This document shows, piece after piece, positions 62,072 to 64,000 of a stretch of DNA of 64,000 bases. Source of the DNA: Sphagnum compactum (Eukaryota > Bryophyta > Sphagnopsida > Sphagnales). Location: contig OZ234503.1 of the NCBI GenBank assembly GCA_965153455.1, positions 15,133,118 through 15,197,117 of the forward strand. Reading direction: 5' to 3'. The notes under the pieces are model-generated. The model saw only the letters and a program-made list of their open reading frames with translations. It ran no database searches and was not told the DNA's origin. Each line of letters opens with the position of its first letter. Within the stretch, counting starts at the first letter, position 1. Position numbers and translations under genes: made by a program.

Positions 62072-62640
62072 CTAATTGTTAACATTGCAAACCCATTGCA
62101 AAACAGTTGAAAAAAATTTCTTGTTGAAAAAATTGCATGTTGCAAGGGTGACTTTGTGATTGGGACATTTTGTTAGCAGAATGTGTGTTCCATCGATTGC
62201 ACTTACAACATTTGGCAACCTTGTAAGTGCCTTGAAACTGCTAATGATGCTTTCCAATTGTGCACCATCCTGAATGCTAATACATTGATTAAATAGTTTT
62301 TGCTTATCAGTGAGGATGTCACAAACTATGTTACGTATTTCCTTGTAGTGGAACTCCCTATCTTTTAAACAATCTGCAATATGATTAGGGGAGATACCAT
62401 GGGCAAACCTATAAACCACTAGTGCAACAATTTTCTTGATCTTTAGCCAAGGCTGAACTTGATTGATGCATTTCAACTTCAAATAAAATGTCAACATTTG
62501 AACCAAGTTGTCAAAAGCTTTTGAACTCATTCTATAAAACTTCATGTAGAATTTTTATGATGCATTTCCTCTGTTGCTCTCCACACACAATGCACTCCAC
62601 ATAATTCCAATGTGTTTCTCGCTTAGGTTCCACCCAAAAT
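62072..62640 (-). pseudogene. Truncated PIF/Harbinger-type transposase
   Basis: The frame 62545-62072 (157 codons) reads FYRMSSKAFDNLVQMLTFYL, IKKIVALVVYRFAHGISPNH, CDILTDKQKLFN, VVSAIDGTHILL and FFNKKFFSTVLQWVCNV. This matches the N-terminal half of HARBI1-like DDE transposases up to just past the first catalytic aspartate (AIDGTH). A short upstream part continues in a different frame (to about 62640). The remaining DDE residues are absent because LINE-like sequence follows directly, so it is dead, perhaps interrupted by the LINE. Confidence 0.7.
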
Positions 62641-62849
62641 GTATGTGGTGTGTGATTTTTCCTCAACACGATCAACCACAACAAAAGCACAAAAGAGAAG
62701 CCCATGGAAGAAGGTTTATTCATAAAATATAATAGTTGCCAAGCTTTTGATTTGTAATAATCACTACTATTCTCTACTTTGTGTTGTCTACACAAATTTC
62801 CTTGGCCCCTCCCTGCCCCTGCCCATGCCCTTGCCCCCCCCACCAAGTT

Positions 62850-64000
62850 ATTTTCAAAATTTTATTGAGATTGGGGTGCAGCCTAGCCTACTACCCTAGT
62901 TAATACCTTGGCCAATTTGACACTAATTATATTATTTTTCAGAATTGTTGAAATTTTCAAATAATATTTCTTCCAAATTAAAAAAATATTGTGAAGGATA
63001 ATAGTGAATATTTAACAATATTCCATTTGTTGAAATGATTTTTTCAAAATTAATTAATTATTCGACAGACATGTGTTGAAATGGCCAAGGTACTATGGTA
63101 TGGTTCGCCCATGTGCATGACATGATGTGAATGGTTAATTGGGTTATGAATATTATGGGTTGTTGGGGCCCACTTGTGTCCATTGGGGTGCAAACTATTT
63201 TTTTTTTTTTCATGAACATGTGTGTGTGTGTGTGTGGCTATTGATAAAACATTCATCCATCGACATTGATGTCATGTAAAGGCCACATATTAAGTACCAT
63301 GGAGTATCGACCGCTAGGTAGATAGGCAGGTAATAATAAGGGGGTGGGTAGTACATATGTAGGTTGGGGGGGTGAGATATGGTTGGTAGGTAGGTGAGGA
63401 GGGGGGGGGGTGTTGGGTAGGTAGGTAACCTTGAAATGTAGTCAAATTGGACAATAGAACCAGTTAACAAAATGGCATATTTCTTACTCAAGTCTGGTTT
63501 TCAGTTTCAAGTTGGATTTTATTATTAGTAGTGATTTCTTTGGTGGAAGACTTTTGCTATTTTGTGAGGTTTTTTTGGATAATAAATTGCAAAAAATATA
63601 TATTTTCAGTAAAAAAAAGAGAAAAGAGTGTTTGTTTTCTTTAAGCAAAGATTTGCCAACTTTGTGAAACTAAAGAACAAAGTGTTGAGGTTTTTTGGCT
63701 TTTCAGATTTCTGAAGTAGCCTCAGTGTTTTGGTTCTTAAAACATATTTAACATTAGATGGCAAACTATATTTCGGATGTACTGAAAATTAATTTCAGAA
63801 GTCCTCTTACAATTGGCGACCTAGGTAATAATACCTAGGTCTAATTAAATATGGCTGTTATCTTTTGTTTTTTTGAAAAAAAGTGGTAAAAAAAAAAACC
63901 TCGAAAACTTCAAATTTTCATGCTTTCTTTTGGTTTTTTGAAAAAATTAAATAGCCAAGGTGCAAAAACTCACCACAAAAAAGAAATTCCACATGCTAAT
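62850..64000. other. AT-rich spacer with GT- and G-rich patches
   Basis: No gene is supported. (GT)n occurs at about 63219-63236. A G-rich stretch with (GGTA)n motifs lies at about 63300-63430. Confidence 0.5.

Overview
The window looks like nuclear DNA from a land plant. It is AT-rich and gene-poor, with four intact genes in 64 kb. Introns have canonical GT-AG borders. The gene set is plant-specific: a type-B cytokinin response regulator, an AUF-type F-box protein, a MUR3-like GT47 wall glycosyltransferase and a plastid starch branching enzyme. Long spacers full of decayed transposons, and the look of those fragments, fit a large-genome seed-free plant such as a fern or lycophyte. That placement is inference from style, not proof.

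Layout. 1-13.5 kb is spacer with two CACTA-type DNA elements (1609-1761 with a 3-bp target duplication, and 6430-8266), small tandem arrays and a tRNA-like SINE candidate. A block rich in GGTACC palindromes (13.5-14.0 kb) leads into the type-B response regulator (14598-18813, + strand, six coding exons). 19-28.6 kb is spacer with a decayed hAT-like transposase (about 24.2-25.7 kb, - strand). The single-exon F-box gene lies at 29795-30949 (+), with part of its last codons and 3' flank duplicated in tandem. 31-42.6 kb is spacer with very long G and C tracts, a second hAT-like remnant (about 35.1-36.05 kb, +), a Ty3/gypsy pol remnant (about 36.3-38.0 kb, -) and a gag-like fragment (39.9-40.2 kb, +).

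The two-exon GT47 gene (43225-46157, +) and the 23-exon starch branching enzyme gene (56710 down to 49357, -) are convergent. I reconstructed the branching-enzyme exons by hand. They join in phase to 838 codons and contain all four GH13 catalytic motifs. 57.5-58.05 kb is an 11-copy minisatellite. Beyond it, 58.7-62.6 kb holds a dead LINE (endonuclease and reverse transcriptase, -) and a truncated PIF/Harbinger transposase (-).

The four genes do not form one pathway: one is hormone signalling, one protein turnover or signalling, one wall polysaccharide galactosylation and one amylopectin branching in plastids. I saw no new multi-gene system. The most interesting signals are non-coding: intronic minisatellites (one with a 42-bp period that is open in frame), an exon-derived duplication inside a branching-enzyme intron, nested upstream ORFs before the response regulator, and the CACTA elements.
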